NCBI RefSeq assembly: GCF_003265705.1
Contig: NW_020312788.1
Span: 7,480,695 to 7,544,694 of the forward strand
DNA from: Callorhinus ursinus
Taxonomy: Eukaryota > Chordata > Mammalia > Carnivora > Otariidae
Direction of reading: 5' to 3'
DNA: 64,000 bases
Shown: positions 47,005 to 56,999 of the stretch, piece by piece
Layout of the letters: each line of letters opens with the position of its first letter
How positions within the stretch are numbered: position 1 is the first letter of the stretch
Notes under the pieces: model-generated
Databases searched by the model: none
What the model was told of the DNA's origin: nothing
What the model saw: only the letters and a program-made list of their open reading frames with translations
Made by a program: the position numbers and the translations under genes

Positions 47005-48185
47005 CAGTTTGGTGTACTGGGCTGGTCCTGGGACTTGTTTATAAAACATTAGCGTAAGACCAGACACAGATGACAGGTGAGTGAGGTAATAGATGATATA
47101 GACAAATCAACTGGACCGTTGTATATTTCAAGTATGTTTATTCCGAATTTTCATGTAAAGCCATTGAGATCTAGAACCTGGTCTTTAACAATTAATTTTG
47201 AACTTCTAAAGTGCTTAATGCATTGAGTACTCTAAACATGTATGTAGTCTGTAACTATCTACAGCAATGCTATCTTTTCTCCAGTTGGGTTAGAAGAGAG
47301 TAGAACAGTGTTGTAATGAGGGGCTAGATAACCATTTAGTGAATGTACCGACCCAGTGATTATCCAGTTACCTTATTTCTTAAAATACCAGATATTTACC
47401 TTAAGGGGAACAAGCGTTTTAATTCTCTTTCATTATAGTTCTACACTGTATTGCCTATGCTCCAAGATCTAACATTATTGTATTAACTCCATTATCCTAG
47501 ACTCTGCTTTAATTAATAGCTCATCTTACGCCAAAACACAGAGATTAGTTTGAGGTTTCCATAGAAAAACCCTAGAAAGGTACTACCTAGTGACTGGTAG
47601 TTTCTCTCTTTTGATTCAGTTTTATACGGTGTTCCTATAATCAATATTTGCCATTAGTTTTCTAAAATTTAGAGCAACTGTTACTATAAACAAATGTACT
47701 ATTAAAACATGATACATCAAAAAAAATTAACATGCTGTTTAAAAGAAGTTGTCATGGTAAAATTTAGGGTTTTAGTGTGTCATATTTTACAAATGATAAG
47801 TCAGTATCTTTCCACGTATTTAATATTGAGGACATGAGTATTGATTAATAACCCAACTAAGAGTTATGCATATCATGCATGGGATTTTGGATTTCTAATT
47901 AAACAACTCCACTGTAAAGCTAGATACTTAACGGTGAGTTCACAGTGATTCCAGTTCATCTATCTGTTTTTTTCATAAGCTCAAAACCCTGTAATTGTGA
48001 TTGTTATCCTGATAAGTCCAATTATCAATATACAGGACTCAGAAAACCATTTTGGTTATTTAAGCTTTATGAATTTTGAATTAATTTGAATTTAAAATGT
48101 GGCTTAAGGAAGGTTTCTATGTGAAAAAAATCCAAAATCATGTTTATTCCTTTTATAAACGCTTTCCTAATCAAAGTGGAATACT
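47005..48185. other. Unique non-coding sequence
   Basis: AT-rich; no gene or named repeat recognised. Confidence 0.5.
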
Positions 48186-48189
48186 AGAA

Positions 48190-48425
48190 AATGCATCCAA
48201 TTTGGACTCAGTTAGACTGGGTCCTGAGATCTGAACTCCTCAATTTGTCAGCCATGTGACCTTGGAAAAGTCACTTGACCTCCTGAACTACAAGTTTTTC
48301 ATCTCTAAAATAAGAATAATTTGATTCAGTGATGTGTGGAAGCTTAGAGATAATGCATGTAAAGCCTCTGGCACAAGGCCCGGTTTACAGCAGGTTTTCA
48401 AAATTGGGTGCTACTGATATTAAAA
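48190..48425 (+). mobile_element. MIR SINE
   Basis: 'gtcagccatgtgaccttgga', 'aagtcacttgacctcctg' and 'agataatgcatgtaaagcct' are in MIR order. Nearly full length. Confidence 0.88.
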
Positions 48426-48944
48426 ATAATAACACTAATAAAGAACCCAATGCAACATAACAATACCAAGACTATTAATTAAACTAATCACAATATGTCA
48501 AGATTAAATAGTTTAGAGTCAGTAGGTAATAACTAGTTCCAGACCAACACTCAAAATTAGAAAATAAACAGAACGCTTTTTCTTTCTGTCAACATAAAGG
48601 TATTTTCTTGCATCGAGAGTCCCATGTTTCACAACAAGGTTGTATCATTTATCCGTTCCTTCACTCGTGCGCCCTGGCATTCACAGCCCTCCGTCACTGA
48701 TGTTCCTCTCTCCTCCACCTCTCTGAATGTGATTTTCCTGCCCAAAGGGATGCATGTGAGATTCTTACTTAGTAGATGCTTATCTATCTCTTCTATGTAT
48801 TCAAAGAATACCCATTAAAAATACCAAGTTTTAAGATATGGGCAATTTCCAGTAGGATAGAGGAAAAAATTATTGCGAGCTTAGGAGAGTCTACTGAAGA
48901 GAGTGCAGTGTTTATAGATATATCCAGAGAGATTGATTATATTT

Positions 48945-49085
48945 TATTGATTCTCCTCATCTTTAAAATGGAGATAAAATATCAATCTTTTAAGGTTATT
49001 TGAAGAATTAAACTTCTAAATAATATAGGCAATGTTTGGTTCCTGGCAAGTAAAGAGCATTTATTAATTGTTAGTGATTATGATA
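48945..49085 (+). mobile_element. MIR SINE 3' fragment
   Basis: 'ctcctcatctttaaaatgga', 'ttatttgaagaattaaac' and 'ggttcctggcaagtaaag' are the MIR 3' half. Confidence 0.65.
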
Positions 49086-49101
49086 ATTATAGTGGTGGTA
49101 A

Positions 49102-49119
49102 AGATGATGATGATGATGT
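49102..49119. repeat. Short (GAT)n microsatellite
   Basis: Five GAT units. Confidence 0.9.
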
Positions 49120-49489
49120 AAGGAAATACCAGGAGAGTTTTGAGATGAGAGAGAGGTGATTTGGTATGATATATTTAGGGCTTTATGAAAATTTTTCTAA
49201 ATAAACGGTGTCATGTTCTGGTATTCCTACATAGAACAGATATCCAAGACAAACATTCTGCCCCTAGATGATACATATTTTAACATCTAATTATTTAGAT
49301 GTACCACATAATTAGGAAGCAAGAAGAACAGATCCATAAGTGTGTAAAAAATATAAGGGAAATCATCTGAGATGCCACACATATAATACTCATACAACCG
49401 GAGCAGCATAAAGTATGATGTAAATCATTTTACTAAGTCAGATTAAAGGTGCTATTACTCATGGTTATGTAATACTATCTGTAATTTCT

Positions 49490-49830
49490 GTGTTAAACTT
49501 GACATTATAAATCCTTTAATCTGCGTATTTAAAAGCCATTCTATGGCTCATTTTTCAAACAGATTCCCGTTAACACATTTACTGCTAATGAACCACTAAC
49601 GTGTTCTCTCTTTCTTAGATAAACGCTGTTGACCAACATTATTATTTGCTCCTCATATAATTATTTTTTTGGCTTTTTAATTTAATTGCTTCAATAAAAA
49701 ATACACCAATAATGCATTTTTAATTACACTTCCCAGGTGACCTATGTAAAAAGAGGTTTTCTAATGAAGCCACAATAATTAGCCTGTCACAGTCCAGTTT
49801 GGGGCTATTGTCTAGTTGTCCTTTCCATGG
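49490..49830. promoter_or_regulatory. Candidate conserved enhancer with homeodomain/SOX/MEIS motifs
   Basis: Unique AT-rich sequence with clustered homeodomain cores: ATAATTAT (49657-49664), TAATTA (49721-49726) and TAATTA (49776-49781). The last is preceded by a SOX-like ACAAT (49772-49776) and followed by a MEIS/TGIF-like TGTCA (49785-49789). This composition is typical of developmental enhancers, but AT-rich DNA yields TAATTA often by chance. Conservation is not tested. Confidence 0.3.
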
Positions 49831-51255
49831 CTTGTTGTGGCATGACTAGAATTCTAAAGACCTTGTGTATTATCTCCCATAATACTTAGGAAGGTATTAA
49901 AAATGTGTGCAATACTGGCAGAAGCAGGCTCTCTAATTATTGTCAGCTATTTCTAGTGTGACGTGGTAAATTCCCTTGAGAACAGAAACAACAGCCCACT
50001 CCAGGGTTTGTAATAGGCCCTAGAGCCTAAGTAGTTGTAGACAGAGCTGTTTCCCTCCGGATAGATAATTGGTTTACATAGCAGCTCAACATCTGAACCA
50101 AATCTATTTTTTTCCTATTGTGATTTCACTGTTTACTCTAATATACATAAACTATTTTGATATATTAAATAGCATATGACTCATTCTTTAATAGCTGAGT
50201 AAATTTGCATGTTCTGCCTCACCTGGAATGCTAATGGCTATTATGTCTGCCTATTTTTCATGCATGAAATATTAAATATTTGGTTTGTTAAGCATACCTG
50301 CTTACTGTAAATAATGTGTTCTGGCAACTTGTTAAGTACGATTATCCTTTAGTTTCATTTTTTCATGGATGAAATGTGGCTTCAACTTAAAGAGAAATGC
50401 AGATGATTTCCAAGGAATTTTAGGATGCTTGTCCTTATTAGTGCAGTACAATCAATCACTGAGAAACATTTGTTAATGTTTGTAGACTACTACTCATAGT
50501 AACCTGGTGACACTTGATTGTGCAAACAGAGAAAGTATATCAGATTCTCCTGGGTATGCGGATACCTTGCTTCACCACAGTGAGTACATGCATCGTGGCA
50601 CATTGAAGCTCCAGCTAGACTTGGTTCTAATATTGCTGATCTCTAACAGGTAAGCAGCTATTGATCCATGTTGTGAGCAAATCCTGTCGTAAATGCTTTT
50701 CTTTTAAGATTATATCAGATCTTCAAGTTACCACTTTTCTCCTCAATTCCAAAGTGACTAGATGTAAAAAAACAATGACATATAAGAAGGCCAGCAGAAT
50801 CTGGAAACACTTTCTACTGTTTCAGGCAATTCTTTCTTCCTTTTCTCTTCCCTCCCACAGCACAGTGTAATAATCCTCTGACGCTTTCTGTCTTGCCCTG
50901 AATATGGGTCTTTTCTATGTGTACCCAGTAGAATCGTGTGTAATGCATTTATTACTACTCAGTGGGATAATTCCCCTAGCTTTCAGTATTTCCCTCTACT
51001 ACGAAGGAGTCCCTGCGAGATAGTCTGGGGGACTCGGAATGATAGGATTATTTGGCCAACTTGTATTTAATGTCATGTGAGGGGGCACAGAGATGAGATG
51101 TTATGACATTCTGGTTTCTATTTTCCCAGAAAGAAACAGATTATCTTCAATGAGTAAGAATGTAAAGTGGGACTAATACACTATATTGTATCCCAGCAAA
51201 TCAGTTTTTTTCCCGTGTTTTGCCATCATGTGTAACAGAAAGGGACCCTTCCCCA
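49831..51255. other. Unique non-coding sequence with octamer motif
   Basis: A perfect POU octamer ATTTGCAT lies at 50203-50210, in AT-rich sequence without recognised repeats. No gene seen. Confidence 0.45.
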
Positions 51256-51259
51256 CTTC

Positions 51260-51440
51260 ACAGTAAATAGTACAAGTAGCTCCGTGACTTCAGGCAGGCT
51301 CCCTAATCTCTCTCAACCTCAGTTCTGTCATCCTTAAAAGAAGAAGAAATGACGTTAACTTCATAAAAGGGTAAAAATAGGTATTTAAAGTGCACAGCAC
51401 AGTACTCAACACCAGGATAATCACTCAGTAAATGTTTAGT
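51260..51440 (+). mobile_element. MIR SINE
   Basis: 'tccgtgacttcaggcaggct', 'ctctcaacctcagttctgtc' and 'gcacagcacagtactcaaca' are MIR landmarks in order. Confidence 0.8.
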
Positions 51441-51481
51441 TCTTTCTCCTTCAACTCATGTTTTTTTATGTTCAATTCTTT

Positions 51482-51590
51482 TTTCCATGATTCATTATTT
51501 GTGCATAACACCCGGTGCTCCACGCAGAATGTGCCCTCTTTAATACCCATCACCAGGCTAACCCATCCCCCCACCCCCCTCCCCTCTAGA
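51482..51590 (-). mobile_element. Carnivore LINE-1 3' UTR fragment, antisense
   Basis: Reverse complement closely matches the L1 3' UTR segment at about 59890-59995 in this window: 'ccatgattcattatttgtgc', 'aatacccatcaccaggctaa' and the C-rich tract at 51562-51584 (a G-quadruplex on the minus strand). Lacks ORF2. Confidence 0.85.
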
Positions 51591-52274
51591 CAAAAACATT
51601 ATATGAATAGATACAAGATGATGATTTTAACCAGAGATGCAAAATTTGCCCTTTGAAAAAAATTGTTCTTCCCCTCCACTGTATGTGTTTGACATTGTAT
51701 GAAATGTAGATACTTGTTTGCCATTTTGAATTTTTAAATACCTGTGTTTGTATTCTAATAAAGATTCCATAAGGATTGATCCAAAGGTATTTTAGCAGAT
51801 GATAAATATCTAGAAAGGACAAAAACATACTAAGATTAAAATACTTTGCTTCCTTAAAATAAAAAAAAAGAATTTCTTAGAAAAACAGAGTAAAAAAAGA
51901 TCAGTGATGTGAGTGGTCAAATATCACCTTTTGGCGTTCTAATAAACTGTTGCTTAGATAGAAATATCAAGCTATTACTAATGGCTATTAATGTGTACAT
52001 GCTTCATGTAATTTTATAGTATCTTATTTTAATATCTGTAATTTTAATGAATTGCAATTTAGGAAAGAAACAATTTTCATTTACTTTATATAACATAATT
52101 ATGGATCAAATTAACCCCACACTAGTCTTAATTACATTTAGTTTCATTTGGCTGATCAAGCAATTAACATGCCACTGTATTTTGGAAGTAAAAACCAAGT
52201 TGTTATGGTCTTTCCTCCAAAAAACATGTACTTGTTCATCTGAAGTGTAACCACCATGTAAAATTATTTCTTGG

Positions 52275-52308
52275 AGTGTGTGTGTGTGTATCTATCTATC
52301 TATCTATA
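52275..52308. repeat. Compound (TG)n(TATC)n microsatellite
   Basis: Seven TG units run directly into about four TATC units. Confidence 0.93.
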
Positions 52309-52774
52309 TTGGTTTATTGTACACTCAGTGTATTATTGCTCAAGAACAGGTATAATGAGGAACTACGGCACCTGAGGTCCTGTTCTATGCTACTGCTTAA
52401 TAATCTCTCCTTCATGCCACCCTTTATCTGCTACATTCAGATTGGTTTTCATGCATTTCTTTTTTAATTGGAACTAATTTTAGGTTTGCCAGTACTTGTG
52501 ATTAAACAGCCTCTTCACCACACATGTATTTCTTTCCATTTATGTATTGTTACCTTCACAATCTTCTTCAGAAGAGAATGATTTGTCAGGAAGAGACCAT
52601 CTTTTTAGTCCATTAGCTAAGTTATATCTGTAAGGAGCATAATTTTAACAGCAATAAAAAATATTGGGTTTAATAATAATAGCATTCAGTACCATATGAG
52701 TATCACCGCAACTAATCCTTTTCAACTAATTGAAAATGAAAATGGCCCTTTGCAATATGTGTGTATTGTGAATA

Positions 52775-52788
52775 ATCCTAATTAGGAT
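52775..52788. promoter_or_regulatory. Palindrome ATCCTAATTAGGAT
   Basis: A perfect 14-bp palindrome centred on TAATTA, flanked by TAATCC and GGATAA, which resemble K50 (OTX/PITX-type) homeodomain half-sites. It could bind a homeodomain dimer. This is motif resemblance only. Confidence 0.35.
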
Positions 52789-53194
52789 AATGCAAGGTTA
52801 TTTTAGCACAGTTCAGAGGCAGGGTACAGTCTCAGAAAAACAGCTGAGCTGAAGTGTAGTCCATTTAGAGTTGCCTTGACGCCTATGGGAAGGCACAAAC
52901 TTAAGGCCATGAACACCACAGAAGAGAGGTCCTTTTGAAAGCATAGGTTCCCAATTGTATTTAAACAGGCTTTAAAAGGGAAAAGGGCCCCATATTGTGA
53001 TATTTCTAATACTCTCCAGTAGAAAAAAATAAATTCTAAAATCTATGACACCGGCCTAATATCTATGATGGCATATATCTCAAAAGGGCTGAATAGAAGA
53101 TATTTGAGGAAGCCCCATGCTGGTGTATTATTTGCTTATATTCCAAAAGCTTTGTTTTTGTATTTCATGATAAGTGTTTTTTTTTTCTCTTCAG

Positions 53195-53318
53195 TCTGGA
53201 TAAAGATAGTAGCTTTCCCTTGTTTTCCTGTGACATTTCATATTGTGACTGGATTTGTCAGGTTGCATCAGTCACATTTGATTACATTATATCATGTGAA
53301 GGAACAATGAAAAATCAG
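53195..53318 (+). other. Exon-like segment with strong splice-site motifs
   Basis: A pyrimidine tract (about 53177-53192) and CAG precede base 53195, and CAG|GTATGT follows at 53316-53324, giving a 124-bp candidate internal exon. One plus-strand frame (first base, then 41 codons) is open throughout; the other two contain stops. Its cysteine-rich translation (SCDISYCDW, IISCEGTM) hints at an extracellular module but matches nothing I can name. With three frames to choose from, an open 41-codon frame is not rare, so this could be chance. Confidence 0.3.
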
Positions 53319-53856
53319 GTATGTTTCTCCTTTTTTTTGCAAGAAGCAAGGATTCATGGTCCACCGGATTTCTTACATAAATATTCCCATTCACATAAAT
53401 GATAGAAACAAAAATATACTAGTGTGATAAAAAATGAAGGAAACTAATAATGACTGACAATTTAAATAAGACATGCTCATTGTAACTAATTTGTTTCACC
53501 TGTATGACAAAATATTATAGTTCTATGTGTGTCTCAATCTCCTAGTGATTTATGGCTTTTAAAAATTTATGATTGGAGTTTGGGTGTTTGCAATCAGTAG
53601 TGTCTAAAGATCAATATTTTTGTTATTAGTTTGATCAGCTTTAAGAAGTTATGTTGTATTCACAATACGATTTTCTACTGTTTTCACTATTCTCATTTTG
53701 CTTTTATAGTAGAGTAATCATCCAAATAGATAGTCTGTCAATGAAAAGTGTCTTTGGCTAATTAGTGCATACTGACTATTTTAAATCAAGACAAAAATAG
53801 TCGTGATATAAGATGTTCATTGACTTTAGTTTCTCACTTAAGACAAAACAAAATAG

Positions 53857-54056
53857 GGGCGCCTGGGTGGCTCAGTTGGTTAAGCTTCTGCCTTTGGCTC
53901 AGGTCACGATCCCAGGGTCCTAGGATCGAGCCCCGCATTGGGCTCCCTGCTCAGTGGGAAGCCTGCTTCTCCCTCTCCCACTCCCCCCTGCTTGTGTTCC
54001 CTCTCTCACTGTCTCTCTCTCTCTCTGTCGAATAAATAAAATCTTAAGAAGAAAAA
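53857..54056 (+). mobile_element. Can-SINE, near-consensus
   Basis: Perfect 17-bp target-site duplication AAGACAAAACAAAATAG (53840-53856 and 54057-54073). Intact head, A- and B-box regions, CT body, AAATAAAATCTTAAG tail. Probably young. Confidence 0.98.
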
Positions 54057-54149
54057 AAGACAAAACAAAATAGATAAAAGAGGGAAAAAAACTCCTCCAG
54101 ACCACCAGGAACACATCTGTATTTTACAGGTTGTGTTTGTTACTTGTTA

Positions 54150-55420
54150 TAACAAGAGAGAACCTTTGTGTGTGTGCCCTGTGGCAGGGCTGGAGTGGGG
54201 TAGGGGGCTGGTGGGGGGTGAGACTTGTACCCAGGCCGCCTCTGCTCAGCTCTTCCCTCAAGGCCGTGGTGGGGAGGGATCGACACTAGGACCTCAGGGC
54301 TCACGTGTCCCAGCCGACTTCTTCACCATTTTCTGAATTCTCATTTTAAACTCAAAACAAACTTGTGAAGTTGAAGCTAAGAGGTTAGGCCTATTGCCCA
54401 AGGTCACATGGTCAGTAAGTGGCTCAGAGGTTGCGCGGGTGATTAAGCAGAAAGCAGCACCTAGGGAAGCCTTGGAAGGGACCCAGGGCAGGTGGGGCAT
54501 GGAACTCTCTCCAGGTTGAGGGTCCTGAGAGGTGGGTTGGCAGAGAAGTATGGGAGAGGAGGGAGCACCTTGGACACATGCTCCAAACATCACACCTGGG
54601 CTTCACTGGCACAGGGGCCTGCCATCTCTTCCTAGTCCAGGAGAGGTTTCCGGAGCTCCATCTTCCTGCAGAGCTGCCCTGAAACCCCCTTCCTTCCAAA
54701 CTCTGCTTCAGCACACTTGTGGGTGACTCAGTGCCTTTCCCTCATCAACTCTCTCTGGGTGTGGGCTGGGGCCTTTGTGGGTGGTGGGGGAACAGACATG
54801 TCAGAAGCCCCAAGTCCCCAGTTAGCCATGGAGCAGCTCAGACCTGTGGAGAGTTCTAGCCTTGGTCCTTCCCTCTCCAGTATCTCCAGGGGTGCCAGGG
54901 GCTCACCCTCACCTTTGCAATCTTACCCAAGCCCCCTACAGGGCATCATGAAGTAGCTCAGCAAGAAGTTGTTAGAAAGGTCTTACTATATTACAAGACT
55001 CAGGCTTTGGCTGTGTGATTTCGGAGTGGTTCCAGTAAGGTGGGGGGGTGGTTCTCTGGATTGGGTATTGTCAGTAAGAGGGGACAGTTCTATGTTTGGG
55101 TATTTTAATCCCTGGTTTATCGGGAGAGCAGACTAGAGGGAAGCTAAAGATGTAAAAGCTGCGGCCCCCTCACTCAGTCCCCCATATTAGCCAGGATGAG
55201 GAATATTTGAGCATTTTTTGTGATTTGAAAAATGTTCTGTGAAATCCTTCATTTTCAACAGGAGAAGCTGCGGCCTGGCTGATGGTACCTGGCCAGCCCC
55301 TAGTGACACCAAGACCCAGCTGATAACCAGGCTGCCAGTTCCCAGACATCAGGGCTGCTGTCTTGTCTCAGATCTATGCCTTTTTATCTCGACTAGCCAG
55401 GTGGTCATAGCACCTGCCCA
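54150..55420. other. GC-rich, CpG-poor block
   Basis: Much richer in G and C than the AT-rich surroundings, with several open frames on both strands (for example 54424-54714 minus), but few CpGs, so not a CpG island. A MIR fragment is embedded at 54325-54445. No domain recognised in any frame. It might be an unrecognised repeat, a GC-biased conversion patch or an ancient decayed island. Confidence 0.5.
54325..54445 (-). mobile_element. MIR SINE fragment, antisense
   Basis: 'cccaaggtcacatggtcagt' followed by 'aagtggctcagaggtt' is the reverse MIR core. Confidence 0.75.
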
Positions 55421-55570
55421 GAAGAAAAGTAAGAAAATCCCATTTCTTTGTGTGTACACATTCTTCCTAGAACCACACAGCCACTCCCGTGATATTTCTG
55501 TGTTGGACATTTCAAAATATATAAAACTATTGTGACTCTTATCTCACATCTAAGCCTTCAATTTTTTTTT

Positions 55571-55763
55571 AAGGTTTATTTATTTATTTTTGAGAAAGAG
55601 AGAGAGAGTAGGGAGAGAGGGGCAGAGGGGGAGAGAGAATCTCAAGCAGACTGCCGGCTGAGCGCAGAGCCCAATGCAGGGCTTGATCTCACAACTCTGA
55701 GATCATGACCTGAGCCAAGATCAAGAGTCAGACGCTTAACCGACTGTGCTGCCCAGGCGCCCC
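55571..55763 (-). mobile_element. Can-SINE, antisense
   Basis: Tail TTTATTTATTT at the left, GA-rich body, then the reversed tRNA-related head ending near GGCGCCCC at 55763. More diverged than the SINEs at 46785 and 56321. A target-site duplication is not clear. Confidence 0.92.
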
Positions 55764-55834
55764 AACCTTTAAAAACATTTTTTTTTAACTGGCTGCCTAC
55801 TTTTTATCACCCACTCAGTGTTAAATGATCTGAA

Positions 55835-56060
55835 TTTCTGAATCTACCTTCTTAGATCTGCTCCTCCACAGAGCCACCCCGTGCTGCTACCTCTCTCTTC
55901 CATAACACATTACCAGATCTGTTGATTCTACCTCCAAAACAGAAATCTACACTTTTGTCTTTTTAGATCTTTTATGATTTTCCCAGGCAAAGCGAATTGC
56001 TACTTTCTTTACAGTGTATGTTTCTTTACAAGTGTGTTTATCAGATCTCGTTGGTTCTCC
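55835..56060 (+). mobile_element. Possible LINE-2 fragment
   Basis: 'gttgattctacctccaaaac' and the pyrimidine-rich context resemble an internal L2 segment. Diverged. Confidence 0.4.
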
Positions 56061-56144
56061 ATGTTTCACCACCTAGACTCTGATCTCCTTGCCCATGACT
56101 TGTTCCTTTTTGTCTCTCCAGCCTCTTATACATGAGGAAATAGA

Positions 56145-56320
56145 GCATAATGGTTAAGACCATGGGCTGTAAAGCTTACCTAGGTTCTCTCCTTGACTCT
56201 GCCAGGTCCTAGCTGTGAGGTCTTGGCCATGCCACATTAGCCACTCTGGGCCTCAGTTACATTATCTGTAAAATGAGGTTATTAATAATAGCACCCATCT
56301 TTAGAGTTGTTCTGAGAATT
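56145..56320 (+). mobile_element. MIR SINE, left part, split by Can-SINE
   Basis: 'gctgtgaggtcttggccat', 'ctgggcctcagttacattat' and 'ctgtaaaatgaggttatta' are MIR core. The 3' end resumes at 56533. Confidence 0.85.
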
Positions 56321-56515
56321 TTTTTTTTTTAAGATTTTTATTTATTCATTTGCAGGAGAGACAGAGAGAGAAGAAGCAGGGGGAGAGGCAGAGGGAGAGG
56401 GAGAAGCAGACTCCCTGCTGAGCAAGGAGCCCGATGCGGGACTCGATCCCAGGACCCTGGGATCATGACCTGAGCCGAAGGCAGACACTTAACCATCTGA
56501 GCCACCCAGGCGCCC
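56321..56515 (-). mobile_element. Can-SINE, antisense, inserted in MIR
   Basis: Perfect 17-bp target-site duplication GAGTTGTTCTGAGAATT (56304-56320 and 56516-56532), which is itself MIR sequence. Near-consensus head; T-tract and TTTA tail at the left. Confidence 0.98.
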
Positions 56516-56532
56516 GAGTTGTTCTGAGAATT

Positions 56533-56608
56533 AATGAGGCATAAGGCAAGTGTATGAAACAGCACCCAACACACAGTAAGTCCTTGGTAAATGTGTTAAC
56601 TATCATCG
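56533..56608 (+). mobile_element. MIR SINE, right part
   Basis: 'cagcacccaacacacagtaa' and 'gtccttggtaaatgtgttaa' complete the MIR interrupted at 56320. Confidence 0.8.
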
Positions 56609-56814
56609 TCACATTGTCTGCCACACATGAGGTTCAATTAATCTTTGTTGAATTGAGTTAATATTGAATTGCCAATCACTATATAGAAAAAGTGAAGTCA
56701 GTTTAGGATATGGAGACAATATTTCATCTTTACTGAAGTTGAGTCATGCTAGGAAGTCTCTAGTCAGGCTGGTGTCTGTGACCCCATGCTCCACCAAAAG
56801 CATTAGATCAGAAG

Positions 56815-56995
56815 GTGCATAGATGCTGAAGTCAGGTAGAACCAGGTTTGAATGTGGGTGCAAATTAGAGCAAATTCCTTCAGTTTGCTAAACTTCCTCT
56901 GTTAAATGGGAATAATATCTAATTCATGGGGTTATTTGGAAAATTAAGCGAGTTAATGTGTGTAAACTAATGAGTAAGTTACCAACCAGGGAGGA
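56815..56995 (+). mobile_element. MIR SINE
   Basis: 'aaccaggtttgaatgtgggt', 'ctgttaaatgggaataatat' and 'gttatttggaaaattaagcg' are MIR landmarks in order. Confidence 0.8.
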
Positions 56996-56999
56996 TATG

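Larger units (their letters stand above)
51600..53190. other. Unique non-coding sequence
   Basis: Contains a compound microsatellite (52275-52308) and the palindrome at 52775-52788. The 52590-52830 part is a second candidate conserved element. No gene. Confidence 0.45.

Noticed and set aside
54424..54714. Several frames of 80-100 codons in the GC-rich block
   Set aside because: Frames exist on both strands, show no shared domain or splice pattern, and fit the high GC and low stop frequency.
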